Assembly: GCF_001613005.1 (NCBI RefSeq) | Contig: NZ_BDBN01000020.1 | Location: 62,001 to 126,000 of the forward strand | Direction: 5' to 3' | Length of the DNA: 64,000 nt | DNA from: Nocardia nova NBRC 15556 | GTDB taxonomy: Bacteria > Actinomycetota > Actinomycetes > Mycobacteriales > Mycobacteriaceae | Shown: positions 1-8,437 of the stretch, one piece after another | Layout: each line of letters starts with the position of its first letter | Position numbering within the stretch: position 1 is the first letter of the stretch | Made by a program: the position numbers and the translations under genes | Notes under the pieces: model-generated | Told to the model about the DNA's origin: nothing | The model's database searches: none | The model's input: only the letters and a program-made list of their open reading frames with translations

Positions 1-281
1 TCTTCCTGCCACCTTCGCATCTGATTGCCAATTATTAGCTGGACTCGAGATTTGATCGGCGTGTTTCGCTGCGACACACCGGCGCGGTTACGCCTGCCTC
101 TGCTGAGAATTGACTGACCGTTGCGATCGTACGCTGTTGCGGTGATCTGAGGCGTCCCACAGAAATCTCACGTTTTTGATGGGAAATGCTGGGGTTCATC
201 GGGGTGCCACGGGTTGCTCCTAGGCTGCTGAAATAGGGATTGATCAGGCATTATGAGAACTGTTGCGAACCGTTCGGAGCG

Positions 282-328
282 CTTGAACGTGTGTCAAGTG
301 GTCGCAGGTTCAAATCCTGTCAGCCCGA
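282..328 (+). pseudogene. 3' half of a tRNA-Pro-like gene (probable attachment-site remnant)
   Basis: Positions 282-298 can fold as an anticodon arm (CTTGA/TCAAG around a 7-base loop). Positions 304-320 form a perfect T arm (GCAGG/CCTGT) with a standard TTCAAAT loop, and 321-328 read CAGCCCGA, a plausible 3' acceptor strand plus discriminator. This closely resembles actinobacterial tRNA-Pro. The 5' acceptor strand that should pair with CAGCCCG is absent upstream, and the anticodon loop lacks the usual T33, so the gene is not functional as it stands. A 3' tRNA fragment followed by the native terminator is what site-specific integration into a tRNA gene leaves behind. Amino acid identity is inferred from similarity. 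Confidence 0.6.
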
Positions 329-333
329 CCGAG

Positions 334-367
334 AAAATCCCCTCCGACCAGGGTCGGAGGGGATTTT
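334..367 (+). terminator. Rho-independent terminator of the tRNA remnant
   Basis: A long inverted repeat (arms about 334-349 and 352-367) forms a GC-rich stem ending in a run of six T residues. It lies six bases after the tRNA-like 3' end, the normal position for a tRNA terminator. Confidence 0.85.
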
Positions 368-369
368 TT

Positions 370-905
370 GTTTCCGGTTGAGAGTCATTGTTGACCGCCA
401 GTGTGCCTAGAGTGTGCCAACGCGCAGAATGCCGCCTGCTGACTTCGCAAGGGTGGCACCGTCCCGTGGCTGGTGGGCTCGTCCCACGGTTCCTTTGGTG
501 CATCGAACTTCTTCCGCGCGGACCACTCGGGGTCGCCACAGGCGTCGTCGACCACCGTGCTGACCACTCGGCGGAACGTTGTGGCGTCACCCAGACGGAA
601 AATTTCGCCTGGCGCGGTCTGTCACACCGAGCGGTGGCGGCGTTCGACGCCGCGCTGCTGGCTCGGTTTCCGAATTGTACTGCTGCACAGAGAAGTTGAG
701 TTTGTAGGACAAGCTGTCGCAGTTTGCTGTTTCCGCGGCTCGGGATTGCTCCCGCAGCGTTCGCATGTCAGCGCCGGTCCGTCTCGGACGTGGCGAATAT
801 GGTGCCCGGGATCGAGCGAAAATCTCGTTGCACCACCGGTGGCGCCACCGCTACGTACGCCTGCCGATATGGTCCGAGGAGCGGGCCCGGGCGAAGGAGG
901 CGGCG
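370..905. other. No supported gene
   Basis: Several overlapping open frames exist on both strands, but none has a good ribosome binding site or a recognisable domain. Next to a tRNA scar this could be decayed element DNA, but no integrase motif was found. Confidence 0.5.
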
Positions 906-1805
906 ATGATAGTGACGGCGGGGGCGGGTGTCGCGGCACCGGGCTGGTTCACGCGGGCCATTGCGGAACTCCCCGACCATCGTGAGGTCGACGTCGGGGG
1001 CGGTGTCGTTCATCTGCGGTGCTGGGGCCCGGCGGGGACGGCCGGTGTGGTGCTGGTGCACGGCGGATCGGCGCATTCGGGCTGGTGGGACCACATCGCT
1101 CCGCTGTTGGCGGGTACGCATCGTGTGGTGGCGCTGGATTTGTCCGGGCACGGTGACAGCGCCGTGCGATCCCGATATCCGATCGAGGGCTGGGCGGACG
1201 AGGTGATGGCCGCTGCCGAGGCCGGCGGGATAGCCGGACGGCCGTACGTCGTCGGGCACAGCATGGGTGGGCGAGTGAGCGCCGTGGCGGCTGCGCGGCA
1301 TCGGGAATCGCTCGCGGGTCTGGTCGTCATCGATTCTCCGTTTCAGGAGCCGTCGCAAGAGTCAATCGTCCGGCAGTTGCTCCACCGGCCGAAGACGTAC
1401 CCGACGCGGGACGAGATCTGTGGCCGGTTTCGAACCATTCCGGACCAGGCGGTTCTGCTTCCTTACGTCGCGCGGCACGTGGCGGAGGAATCGGTGCGAG
1501 ACACCGGTGCCGGGTGGGGCTGGAAGTTCGATCCCGAGATGTTGCGCAAGCGCCTCGAAGACGGGCGTATCCCACCGCTGGGCTCGCTGCGGGCCGTGGA
1601 CGCATCCGTGCTGTACATCCGATGCGAACGCGGTTTGGTGACCCGGGAGCGGGCGCTGGAGATCGCGAGATTGTTCGGGCGGCCCGCGACGGTGGTCGAA
1701 TTGGCCGAGGCCGGTCATCACCCGATGATGGATCAACCGCTTGCGCTGGTGGCGACCTTACGGACCGTCCTCGCCCAGTGGGATTCGCGCGTTCGACCGG
1801 AATAA
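906..1805 (+). CDS. Alpha/beta hydrolase
   Basis: A 299-residue alpha/beta-hydrolase-fold enzyme. An oxyanion-type HGG lies at residues 52-54, the nucleophile elbow is GHSMGG with Ser119, and the catalytic His is probably in GHHPMMDQP near the C-terminus. The GHGDS segment near residue 82 is typical of the epoxide hydrolase/lipase-like branch. The frame is open upstream to 765, but the ATG at 906 is preceded by AAGGAGG (894-900) at ideal spacing. There is no signal peptide, so it is probably cytoplasmic. It ends 30 bases before the next gene and may be cotranscribed with it. The substrate cannot be deduced. Confidence 0.88.
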   Translation: MIVTAGAGVAAPGWFTRAIAELPDHREVDVGGGVVHLRCWGPAGTAGVVLVHGGSAHSGWWDHIAPLLAGTHRVVALDLSGHGDSAVRSRYPIEGWADEVMAAAEAGGIAGRPYVVGHSMGGRVSAVAAARHRESLAGLVVIDSPFQEPSQESIVRQLLHRPKTYPTRDEICGRFRTIPDQAVLLPYVARHVAEESVRDTGAGWGWKFDPEMLRKRLEDGRIPPLGSLRAVDASVLYIRCERGLVTRERALEIARLFGRPATVVELAEAGHHPMMDQPLALVATLRTVLAQWDSRVRPE

Positions 1806-1834
1806 ACGGCGCAGCCTGCTCCGTTCGACGTCTT

Positions 1835-2266
1835 ATGCCGAAACCTTTCTCGGAAGCCGAGCGTCAAGAATTCCTGGCGGGCAAGCACATCGGAGTGCTG
1901 TCGGTCGCCGCTACCGACGGGCGTCCACCCGCCACCGCACCGATCTGGTACGACTACACCCCGGGCGGCAATATTCGCATCAACACCGGCGCGGCACGCC
2001 GCAAGGCCAGGCTGGTGCGGGAAGCCGGCGTGGTGACACTGACGGTGCAGCGCGAAGAGTTGCCCTATCAGTACGTCATCGTCGAAGGCACGGTCATCGA
2101 GGCCGCCACCCCCTCGCCCCGGGAGGCGCGGGTGAGCATCGCCAGCCGCTATCTCGGTCCGGAGGAGGGCCGCGCCTTCGCGGACCGGATGGACGGCAAC
2201 GACTCCGTACTGTTCACCATCCGCCCCGACCGCTGGATCAGCCAGGACTACTCGGGTGATCTCTGA
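1835..2266 (+). CDS. Pyridoxamine 5'-phosphate oxidase-fold protein (possible F420/flavin reductase)
   Basis: A 143-residue split-barrel flavin-binding protein. The opening FLAGKHIGVLSVAATDGRP, then PIWYDYTPGG and INTGAARRKARL, match the pyridoxamine-phosphate-oxidase-like family, which in actinobacteria includes F420-dependent reductases. The frame is open upstream, but MPKPFSEAER at 1835 begins the conserved domain. It follows the hydrolase by 29 bases. Reductase versus oxidase activity and the cofactor (FMN, F420 or haem) cannot be settled from sequence. Confidence 0.82.
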   Translation: MPKPFSEAERQEFLAGKHIGVLSVAATDGRPPATAPIWYDYTPGGNIRINTGAARRKARLVREAGVVTLTVQREELPYQYVIVEGTVIEAATPSPREARVSIASRYLGPEEGRAFADRMDGNDSVLFTIRPDRWISQDYSGDL

Positions 2267-3003
2267 CAGCACTGTTCGGGCGTCCGGTCGGCGAAGTAGT
2301 TTGCTCGACATGAGCAGGTTCAGCCGGCGGTGGTCGCCCGTTCGTTCTCGGTCCGCCGGTGGGTCGTGAAGGATCGACTCGGCGACGGCGCAGGCGACGC
2401 GCAAGAATTCGGTGGCCGGCCACATGATTCTTGCCGCCGGACAGGCCGTCGGCCTCGACGGCTGCGCGGCGCGGGCGGTATCGTCCGCCGCCTGACCGAG
2501 GCAGCGGTAGCGGCACTGGAGAACTCGGCCAAGCGAATCAAGCTGTCCGACCGAACTATTGCCGCCGAGTTCGTCGACGCCCGCATACCACCGTCATCCA
2601 CCGTGTCGAACGCCGGCGACGGCGGGCGTCGTGATGTTTCGCCACGAAGTCGTGATCACACCGTGCTGATAGAAGGGAGCGGCACGGAGACGTTCGCCGA
2701 TGACGCCGGGCTACCATCTGTTTCGCTCTCCGGTTCCGAATAAGACTCCGCTTCAACGACTTCCGACCAGCCCTGGCGTGCGAGCAGCGCATTTCGATGC
2801 GATGTTCACGCGGAAGCCACTCGGGCACTCAGATGTTTACTGAACGGTAGCCATGGCTAATCCGTGGCGGGGGCCTCCCTGTTTCACCCGATCGAAACTG
2901 CTCGACCTCTCACCGATGCACCCCTGATCGATTACTCGTTCCGGACCGCATCGGCCGCAAGTCAGAATGTTCGTCGAAAGGACTGAGGGACAGTGCATTA
3001 CCT
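2267..3003. other. 737-bp stretch without a supported gene
   Basis: Open frames such as 2330-2743 (+) have a skewed Arg/Ser composition and no recognisable motif or convincing start. AAAGGACTGAGGGA at about 2977-2990 probably serves translation of the following P450. Confidence 0.5.
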
Positions 3004-4311
3004 ATGTTCGAGCTCGGCCATGGTTTCGTCGGCCGGTGGTGGCCGGTGACAGCCGAGATGGAGATCCTCGAACTGACAGACGAGTTCTACCAGGATCCGC
3101 ATGCGACCTATCGGGCGCTGCGCGAGCGCGGTCCCCTCCATCGCATTCGATTGGACGGTGTGGTCGGCTGGTTGATCGTCGATCACGACGTGGCCAGGCA
3201 AGCCTTGGCGGAGCCGACCATCAGCAAGCGCATCGGGTCGCCCGAGGGACAGGCCGTGCTGGCCAAAAACGGTGCGGCCGAGATGTTCAACACCGCCATC
3301 AGCGACAATATGTTGTTCGCCGATCCGCCTCAGCACACGCGTCTGCGCCGCCTCGTGGCGAAGGCGTTCGCAGGGCCCGCCATCCGCGATCTGCAACCGA
3401 GAATCACCTCGATCGCCGACAGTCTGCTCGACGACATCAGCGCGCGAACGACTGTCGACCTCATCGACAACTACGCGTTCCGGCTGCCGATCGCGGTAAT
3501 CTGCGAGCTGCTCGGGGTGCCCGACGACGACAAGGCAGACTTCCGCTCGTGGACCGCCGTGGTCGTCAGCGACACGGCCACGAACGAGGAACGCGCCGCC
3601 GCCGGGGTCACATACTTCACCTACCTGACGAAGTTGATCGCCGAACGCACCGACGACCCCCGTGACGACCTGCTCTCCCAACTGATCATCGCGAAAGACC
3701 ACGAGGACCGGCTGGACCAGCACGAACTCATCGCCATGCTGCTCCTGCTGCTGATAGCTGGGCATGAGACCACGGTCAATCTGATCGGCAACTCGGTACT
3801 CGAGCTACTGCGCGAGCCCGCAATCGCCGAGCGGTTGCGCGCGAACCCCGAGGCGATACCCGCCTACGTCGAGGAGATCCTGCGCTTCCAGGGGTCGCTG
3901 CACTTGGCCACGGCCCGCTACACCACCGCCCCGATCACGTTGGGCGATCAGGACATCGACGCGGACGAATTCATCCTCATCTCGCTCGCCGCCGCAAACC
4001 GCGACCCCGCCCGGTTCGCCGAGCCGGACCGCATCGACGTCGAACGACCCGAGAGCCGGCACATCGCCTTCGGATACGGCATCCATCACTGTCTCGGTGC
4101 CGCCCTGGCACGAATGGAGGCCACGACCGCGATCTCGAGGCTGCTGGCCACTTTCCCGGATCTGTCGCTCGACGGCGAATTCAGCGATCTGACGTGGCGA
4201 AAGAGCCTGTTGATTCACGGCTTGACCAGCCTGCCGGTCCGCCTGGCCGCACGCACGGAATCGCGCACCGGGCCCGTGACCGACACGGACCGCGTCTCCG
4301 TCATGGCCTGA
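3004..4311 (+). CDS. Cytochrome P450
   Basis: A 435-residue class I bacterial P450 for oxygen-dependent hydroxylation, soluble and needing ferredoxin and reductase supplied elsewhere. All hallmarks are present: the I-helix AGHETT from residue 252, the K-helix ExxR (EEILR, E291/R294), and the haem loop FGYGIHHCLG with Cys363 as thiolate ligand. ATG 3004 lies about 13 bases after a GA-rich Shine-Dalgarno-like stretch. An internal ATG at 3058 is an alternative, since residues 1-18 lie outside the conserved fold. It opens a run of five oxidative or modifying genes on the same strand. The substrate is unknown. Confidence 0.93.
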   Translation: MFELGHGFVGRWWPVTAEMEILELTDEFYQDPHATYRALRERGPLHRIRLDGVVGWLIVDHDVARQALAEPTISKRIGSPEGQAVLAKNGAAEMFNTAISDNMLFADPPQHTRLRRLVAKAFAGPAIRDLQPRITSIADSLLDDISARTTVDLIDNYAFRLPIAVICELLGVPDDDKADFRSWTAVVVSDTATNEERAAAGVTYFTYLTKLIAERTDDPRDDLLSQLIIAKDHEDRLDQHELIAMLLLLLIAGHETTVNLIGNSVLELLREPAIAERLRANPEAIPAYVEEILRFQGSLHLATARYTTAPITLGDQDIDADEFILISLAAANRDPARFAEPDRIDVERPESRHIAFGYGIHHCLGAALARMEATTAISRLLATFPDLSLDGEFSDLTWRKSLLIHGLTSLPVRLAARTESRTGPVTDTDRVSVMA

Positions 4312-4329
4312 CCCGGCCGTCGACACGAC

Positions 4330-4383
4330 GAGTGGTACATCGCGGCAATCCCATTCCGGCTCGGCCCCTGCGATGTACCACTC
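4330..4383 (+). terminator. Perfect 14-bp inverted repeat after the P450
   Basis: GAGTGGTACATCGC (4330-4343) is exactly inverted at 4370-4383, with 26 bases between the arms. It starts 18 bases after the P450 stop codon. No U-tract follows, so this would be an actinobacterial-type terminator or an mRNA-stabilising hairpin. Confidence 0.6.
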
Positions 4384-4520
4384 ACCCGTGAGGGTGCCAG
4401 GAAGTCGGGCGACGCGATCCGTCTGCGGAAGTTCGCTTGGTCGACCACCGCAGTCTCGCCGCACGTACAGCTCAGAGCTGTGGCCGAGGCCTCTCCACCT
4501 GCTGGCATGGCTGCCTAGAG

Positions 4521-4535
4521 TCTTGTGAGACAAGA
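4521..4535 (+). promoter_or_regulatory. TCTTGT-GAG-ACAAGA palindrome (candidate operator)
   Basis: A perfect 6-bp inverted repeat with a 3-base spacer sits directly upstream of a strong GGAGG (4541-4545). The layout fits a TetR/MarR-type operator controlling the deacetylase gene, but no regulator gene adjoins it. Confidence 0.5.
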
Positions 4536-4662
4536 ACTTTGGAGGTTAATGTCGATTCCTGGTGTCGTAGGTCGCCGTCTGGGCGTAAGCAACAATGATC
4601 GCAAGGCCGATGCCGACCCACAGTCGTTTCCCGTGGCGGGTGAACGACGGAAAGGACCTTCG

Positions 4663-5490
4663 ATGACGTCCGGCTCGGCTTCAGCCCCGACTTTGATGGC
4701 GGTCATGGCCCACCCGGATGACGAATCCACCAGCGCGGGAGGCGTTTTGAGCCTGTATGCACGGCGGGGGGTGCGTACCGTTCTGGTCACCTGCACGAAC
4801 GGCGAGTACGGTGACGGAATCGACGGTGCGAAACCTGGTTCCGCGGGCCACAATGCGGAGCGGGTTGCCCGAACACGTCTTGCGGAGTTGCGGACAGCGT
4901 GTGCGCATCTCGGTGTCGGCACGCTCGAACTTCTTTCTCACCACGATTCGGGCTCGATCGATCAGGTGCGTCCGGCGTGCACCGTCTTCGCTGACATACC
5001 ACTGCAGACCGTCGCCGAGGAGTTGGGCGCGCTCATCGAAAAACACCGCCCGCAGGTTGTCGTCACTCACGAGCCGACCGGCACCCGGCATGTGGACCAC
5101 ATTCATACCGCGCGCGCGACAGAAGCTGCCGTTCGCGCGGGTGGCGTGGCGGCGAAGTTGTATTACGCGGCGCACGGGACCCGGTATTGGACGCGGTTGC
5201 GAAATGCTCTGCGCGAGGCGGGAATCGACTATCCCGAACCCGACCGCAGCCGGCGCACGGTCACCGACGGTATCGATGAACACGTGGCCGCGCGCGTCGA
5301 CATCCGTTCGGTCGTGGCCAGGAAGCGGTCGGCACTGTTTTCCCATGCCAGCCAGATCCATACCTCCACGACCGCGAAAGTTCCGGAGGAACTCTGGCCC
5401 ACCGTCTTCGCTGTGGAAGAGTACATTCGCGCATTCGATGTCACCGGGGCGCCGACACCGGAAGACGATCTCTTCGCCGGGCTCATCTGA
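4663..5490 (+). CDS. PIG-L/LmbE-family deacetylase
   Basis: A 275-residue zinc-dependent N-acetylglucosaminyl deacetylase-fold enzyme, the family of MshB and Mca and of many antibiotic-pathway deacetylases. The metal motif AHPDDE lies at residues 16-21, and the second ligand motif HVDH is in the middle. ATG 4663 has GGAAAGGA upstream and begins just before the conserved strand. An in-frame ATG at 4549 has a stronger GGAGG and would add 38 residues with no family counterpart. Whether it trims a mycothiol-like conjugate or a cluster-specific amide or sugar is unknown. Confidence 0.85.
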   Translation: MTSGSASAPTLMAVMAHPDDESTSAGGVLSLYARRGVRTVLVTCTNGEYGDGIDGAKPGSAGHNAERVARTRLAELRTACAHLGVGTLELLSHHDSGSIDQVRPACTVFADIPLQTVAEELGALIEKHRPQVVVTHEPTGTRHVDHIHTARATEAAVRAGGVAAKLYYAAHGTRYWTRLRNALREAGIDYPEPDRSRRTVTDGIDEHVAARVDIRSVVARKRSALFSHASQIHTSTTAKVPEELWPTVFAVEEYIRAFDVTGAPTPEDDLFAGLI

Positions 5491-5579
5491 GCGCCGAACA
5501 AGGAACCGACACGCTGACCGGGCCGAGGCCAGTCGAGAGGTGTCGAGTTTGCGGGTCGCACGGCGGAAGGATACCCCTC

Positions 5580-6596
5580 ATGACGAAACAGACGAGCGCG
5601 CTTAGGTTTTCGGTCCTGGATACGGCGCCGATCGTGCAAGGCTCGAACGCAAGCCAGGCGCTGCGTGAGTGCGTCGAGCTGGCACAGTTCGTCGACGGTC
5701 TCGGCTACCACCGGTTTTGGATACCCGAGCACCACGGAATGCGCGGAGTAGCAAGTGCCGCACCGGCAGTCGTCATCGACCGCGTCGCATCGCTGACCCA
5801 CCACATGCGGGTAGGAGCCGGTGGTGTCATGACACCGAACCACTCGCCCATCGTGATCGCAGAACAATTCGGCACGCTGGAGGCCTTCCACCCTGCGCGG
5901 ATCGACCTCGGACTCGGACGGGCCCTCGGTGGGCCGCGCGAGGTCACCGACCGCATCCGCAGCCCCCACGATCGGGCAGCCACGCCCTTCGAAGACCAGA
6001 TCCGGGAGCTGCTGGAGCTGTTCGACGAACAGAGCGAGGACCGCGCCGCGGCAGTGCCGGCCGAAGGAAACCGGCCCGAAATCTGGCTGCTCGGAAGCAG
6101 CGACTACACCGCGCGGGTCGCGGGTGCTCTCGGTCTTCCTTTCGCCGCGGCCCACCACCTTCAACCGCACAACACGATCGCGGCCACCCACGTCTACCGG
6201 CAAGCCTTTGAGCCGTCGACATTGTGCCCGGCGCCGCGGACCATGATCAGCGTGGCAGTGATCGCCGCCGAAACCGACGAGCGCGCGCAGTGGCTTTCCG
6301 GACCATTGAGGATGAAGACCGCACGGCGACAAGAGGGACAGCCGATACGTTTACCCAGCCCGCAGACCGCCGAGCACTACGGGTACGCGACCCGACGGGC
6401 GGCCGCAGACGAACTGGACGGGGTCTTCATCGGATCGCCGTCGAGTGTGTTGGCGCGCTTGCAGGACTTGGCAGAGGCCACTCGAGCGGATGAATTCCTG
6501 ATCAAGACCGACCTCTACCGCCCGAGCGACCGAGGCGAGTCGTTCAAGCTGCTGGCCGATGCCTTTCTCGCGCTCCGTCACAGGCAAACCCCGTAG
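5580..6596 (+). CDS. LLM-class flavin-dependent monooxygenase (MsnO8-like)
   Basis: A 338-residue luciferase-like TIM-barrel oxidoreductase using reduced FMN or F420. The opening FSVLDTAPI, then LGYHRFWIPEHHGM, VGAGGVMTPNHSP and EQFGTLEAFHPARIDLGLGR match the MsnO8-type branch of bacterial LLM oxidoreductases. It is full length for the family and has no signal peptide. ATG 5580 follows GGAAGGATACCCCTC. It lies 89 bases downstream of the deacetylase and could share a transcript with it. The substrate is unknown. Confidence 0.87.
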   Translation: MTKQTSALRFSVLDTAPIVQGSNASQALRECVELAQFVDGLGYHRFWIPEHHGMRGVASAAPAVVIDRVASLTHHMRVGAGGVMTPNHSPIVIAEQFGTLEAFHPARIDLGLGRALGGPREVTDRIRSPHDRAATPFEDQIRELLELFDEQSEDRAAAVPAEGNRPEIWLLGSSDYTARVAGALGLPFAAAHHLQPHNTIAATHVYRQAFEPSTLCPAPRTMISVAVIAAETDERAQWLSGPLRMKTARRQEGQPIRLPSPQTAEHYGYATRRAAADELDGVFIGSPSSVLARLQDLAEATRADEFLIKTDLYRPSDRGESFKLLADAFLALRHRQTP

Positions 6597-6946
6597 CAGC
6601 CCAGCCAGCGGATCGTCTGCGTCCAGTTGACTGCTCCGCGCTCGTTTCCGGTTCCTCGGGTTCGGGCTCTGTGGGCTCCTTTTGAAATCGGCAGGGGAGT
6701 GGCAACCAGCAGTATCAGTGGTGGGAGCGGAATCCGATGCCGCGGCATCCGGCGTTTGCGGCGCGGATTCCGTATTCGGGACCGTGCATCGGTCTGGAAG
6801 TAAGCTACCGTGCTGGTTTTCTCTGAAGACGTTGGACTGCAACGATTTACGGTAGGGTCACCTGGCGTGCCCACACCACGAATGGCAGGCCGTCTCGCAG
6901 CAGGCGGAAGGGGACACGTTCCCGCACCGCGCGAGAGGGGAACGCG
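6597..6946. other. 350-bp gap, probable promoter region
   Basis: No gene is supported. Its AT-richer right half may hold the promoter for the second P450, but no clean -10/-35 pair is visible. Confidence 0.4.
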
Positions 6947-8182
6947 TTGAACGACATAGACCCGGGTGCATCTCGGATCGCCTACGGTTCCGGGGAATCC
7001 GGTGGCTCACGCGTGCGGTTGGATGCCCCCTCGTTCGCGGCCGATCCACACCGGGCCTACGAAGACATGCGACGCCACGGCCCGCTGGTACCGGTCGAGC
7101 TCGCTTCGGGTGTGCCTGCGACGTTGGTGATCGGCTACCAGGTGGCGGTGCAGCTCCTCAACGACGAGCACCATTTCCCGGCCGATTCTCGCCGATGGGA
7201 GAAGAACGTCTCGTCGGACTGCCCGCTACTGCCGATGCTGGGCTACCGCCAGAATGCGCTGCGAACCGCGGGCGCCGAACACGAGCGGTACCGGCGGACC
7301 ATCTTCGCGGCGTTGGAAACCGTCAACCTGCACAAGATGCACGACTCGGTTGCGCGGGCCGCCGAGTCGCTGATCAACAGCTTCTGTGAGCGCGGTACCG
7401 CGGATTTGCGGATGGACTACGCCTATCCACTGACCTTTCGTGTGCTCAGCGAACTGATGGGTTTCCCCGAAGGCGCCGCGGCCGAGGCTTATCAGGGGAT
7501 GGCCGCGATGCTGGAGGGGGTAGGCGCCGAGGAAGGACAGCAGCGATTCGTCGAGGCTCTGATCGGAGTGGTCCGCCAGAAGCAGGTCGAACCCGGCGAC
7601 GATCTGACCTCGGAGTTGCTGAGGCATCCGGACAAGCTCGATCTCATGGAGATGGTGAACCAGTCGGCGCTGCTGTTCTCGATGGGCACGGAGCCGACCT
7701 GCAATCTGATCCTCAACGCGTTGCTGCTGTTGATGACCGACGACCAATACGGTGGCGAGGTCCTCAGCGGCGCCATGACTACCCGGGATGCCATCGATGC
7801 CGTGTTGTTCGAGGACCCGCCGCTGGCGAACTGGTGCGTGAGCTACCCCAAACAGCCCCAACTCGTCCGCGATGTGTGGCTGCCTGCCGATGAACCGGTG
7901 GTGATCAGCCTGGCCGCCTGCAACAACGACCCCGCTGTGAGCGGCGACCGCAAAGGCAACCGGTCGCACCTGGCATGGGGGGTCGGTCCCCATACCTGCC
8001 CGGCGCAGTCGCTCGCCCTGACGATCGCCTCGCAGTGCATCGACGTGCTCCTCGACGCTTTGCCGGATATCCGTCCGCAAAAACCTGTGCGGCAACTGGA
8101 TTGGCGGCCCGGTCAGTTCCATCGTGCCTTGGCGTCGCTACCGGTTCGGTTTCCGGCCTGCCCGCCGATGCGTTTGGCGTGA
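6947..8182 (+). CDS. Atypical cytochrome P450 lacking the ExxR motif
   Basis: A 411-residue P450 recognised by the haem loop AWGVGPHTCPAQSLAL and overall layout. Two near-universal motifs are degenerate. The I-helix reads SMGTEPTCN instead of AGxxTT. The K-helix position before the conserved DPP reads DAVLFEDPP, so both Glu and Arg of ExxR are replaced. Loss of ExxR is known in the Streptomyces CYP157 family, which this resembles. The best start is TTG 6947, with GAGAGGGG six bases upstream. It may be an active non-canonical P450 or have a non-oxygenase role. Neighbours are an LLM monooxygenase and a BVMO. Confidence 0.85.
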   Translation: MNDIDPGASRIAYGSGESGGSRVRLDAPSFAADPHRAYEDMRRHGPLVPVELASGVPATLVIGYQVAVQLLNDEHHFPADSRRWEKNVSSDCPLLPMLGYRQNALRTAGAEHERYRRTIFAALETVNLHKMHDSVARAAESLINSFCERGTADLRMDYAYPLTFRVLSELMGFPEGAAAEAYQGMAAMLEGVGAEEGQQRFVEALIGVVRQKQVEPGDDLTSELLRHPDKLDLMEMVNQSALLFSMGTEPTCNLILNALLLLMTDDQYGGEVLSGAMTTRDAIDAVLFEDPPLANWCVSYPKQPQLVRDVWLPADEPVVISLAACNNDPAVSGDRKGNRSHLAWGVGPHTCPAQSLALTIASQCIDVLLDALPDIRPQKPVRQLDWRPGQFHRALASLPVRFPACPPMRLA

Positions 8183-8437
8183 TGGGTCGAAGGTTGTCCT
8201 GCACGGGTATTCGATGTATCGGTATCGGCACTCTCTGTGCCGCAACAGCATGCAGGTAACGCAATCGTGGTTGTATTGCGCAGCAATCGAATTCATGTTG
8301 TCCTGCGTCGAAAAACAAGTGGGCGCGTCGATGTTCGGATAATCTGCAGCTTGTAGCGGTCTGGAGAAGGTGTGCACCGTCCGACCGCACCGCTGTCAGG
8401 GCCTCCCATGGCTACTCATCGAAAGGCAGATCCCACA

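Noticed and set aside
294..590. Minus-strand ORF ending ...GLTGFEPATT
   Set aside because: Its C-terminus is the antisense translation of the tRNA T arm, a well-known annotation artefact.
2330..2743. 137-codon plus-strand ORF
   Set aside because: Arg-rich low-quality composition with no motif or start signal.
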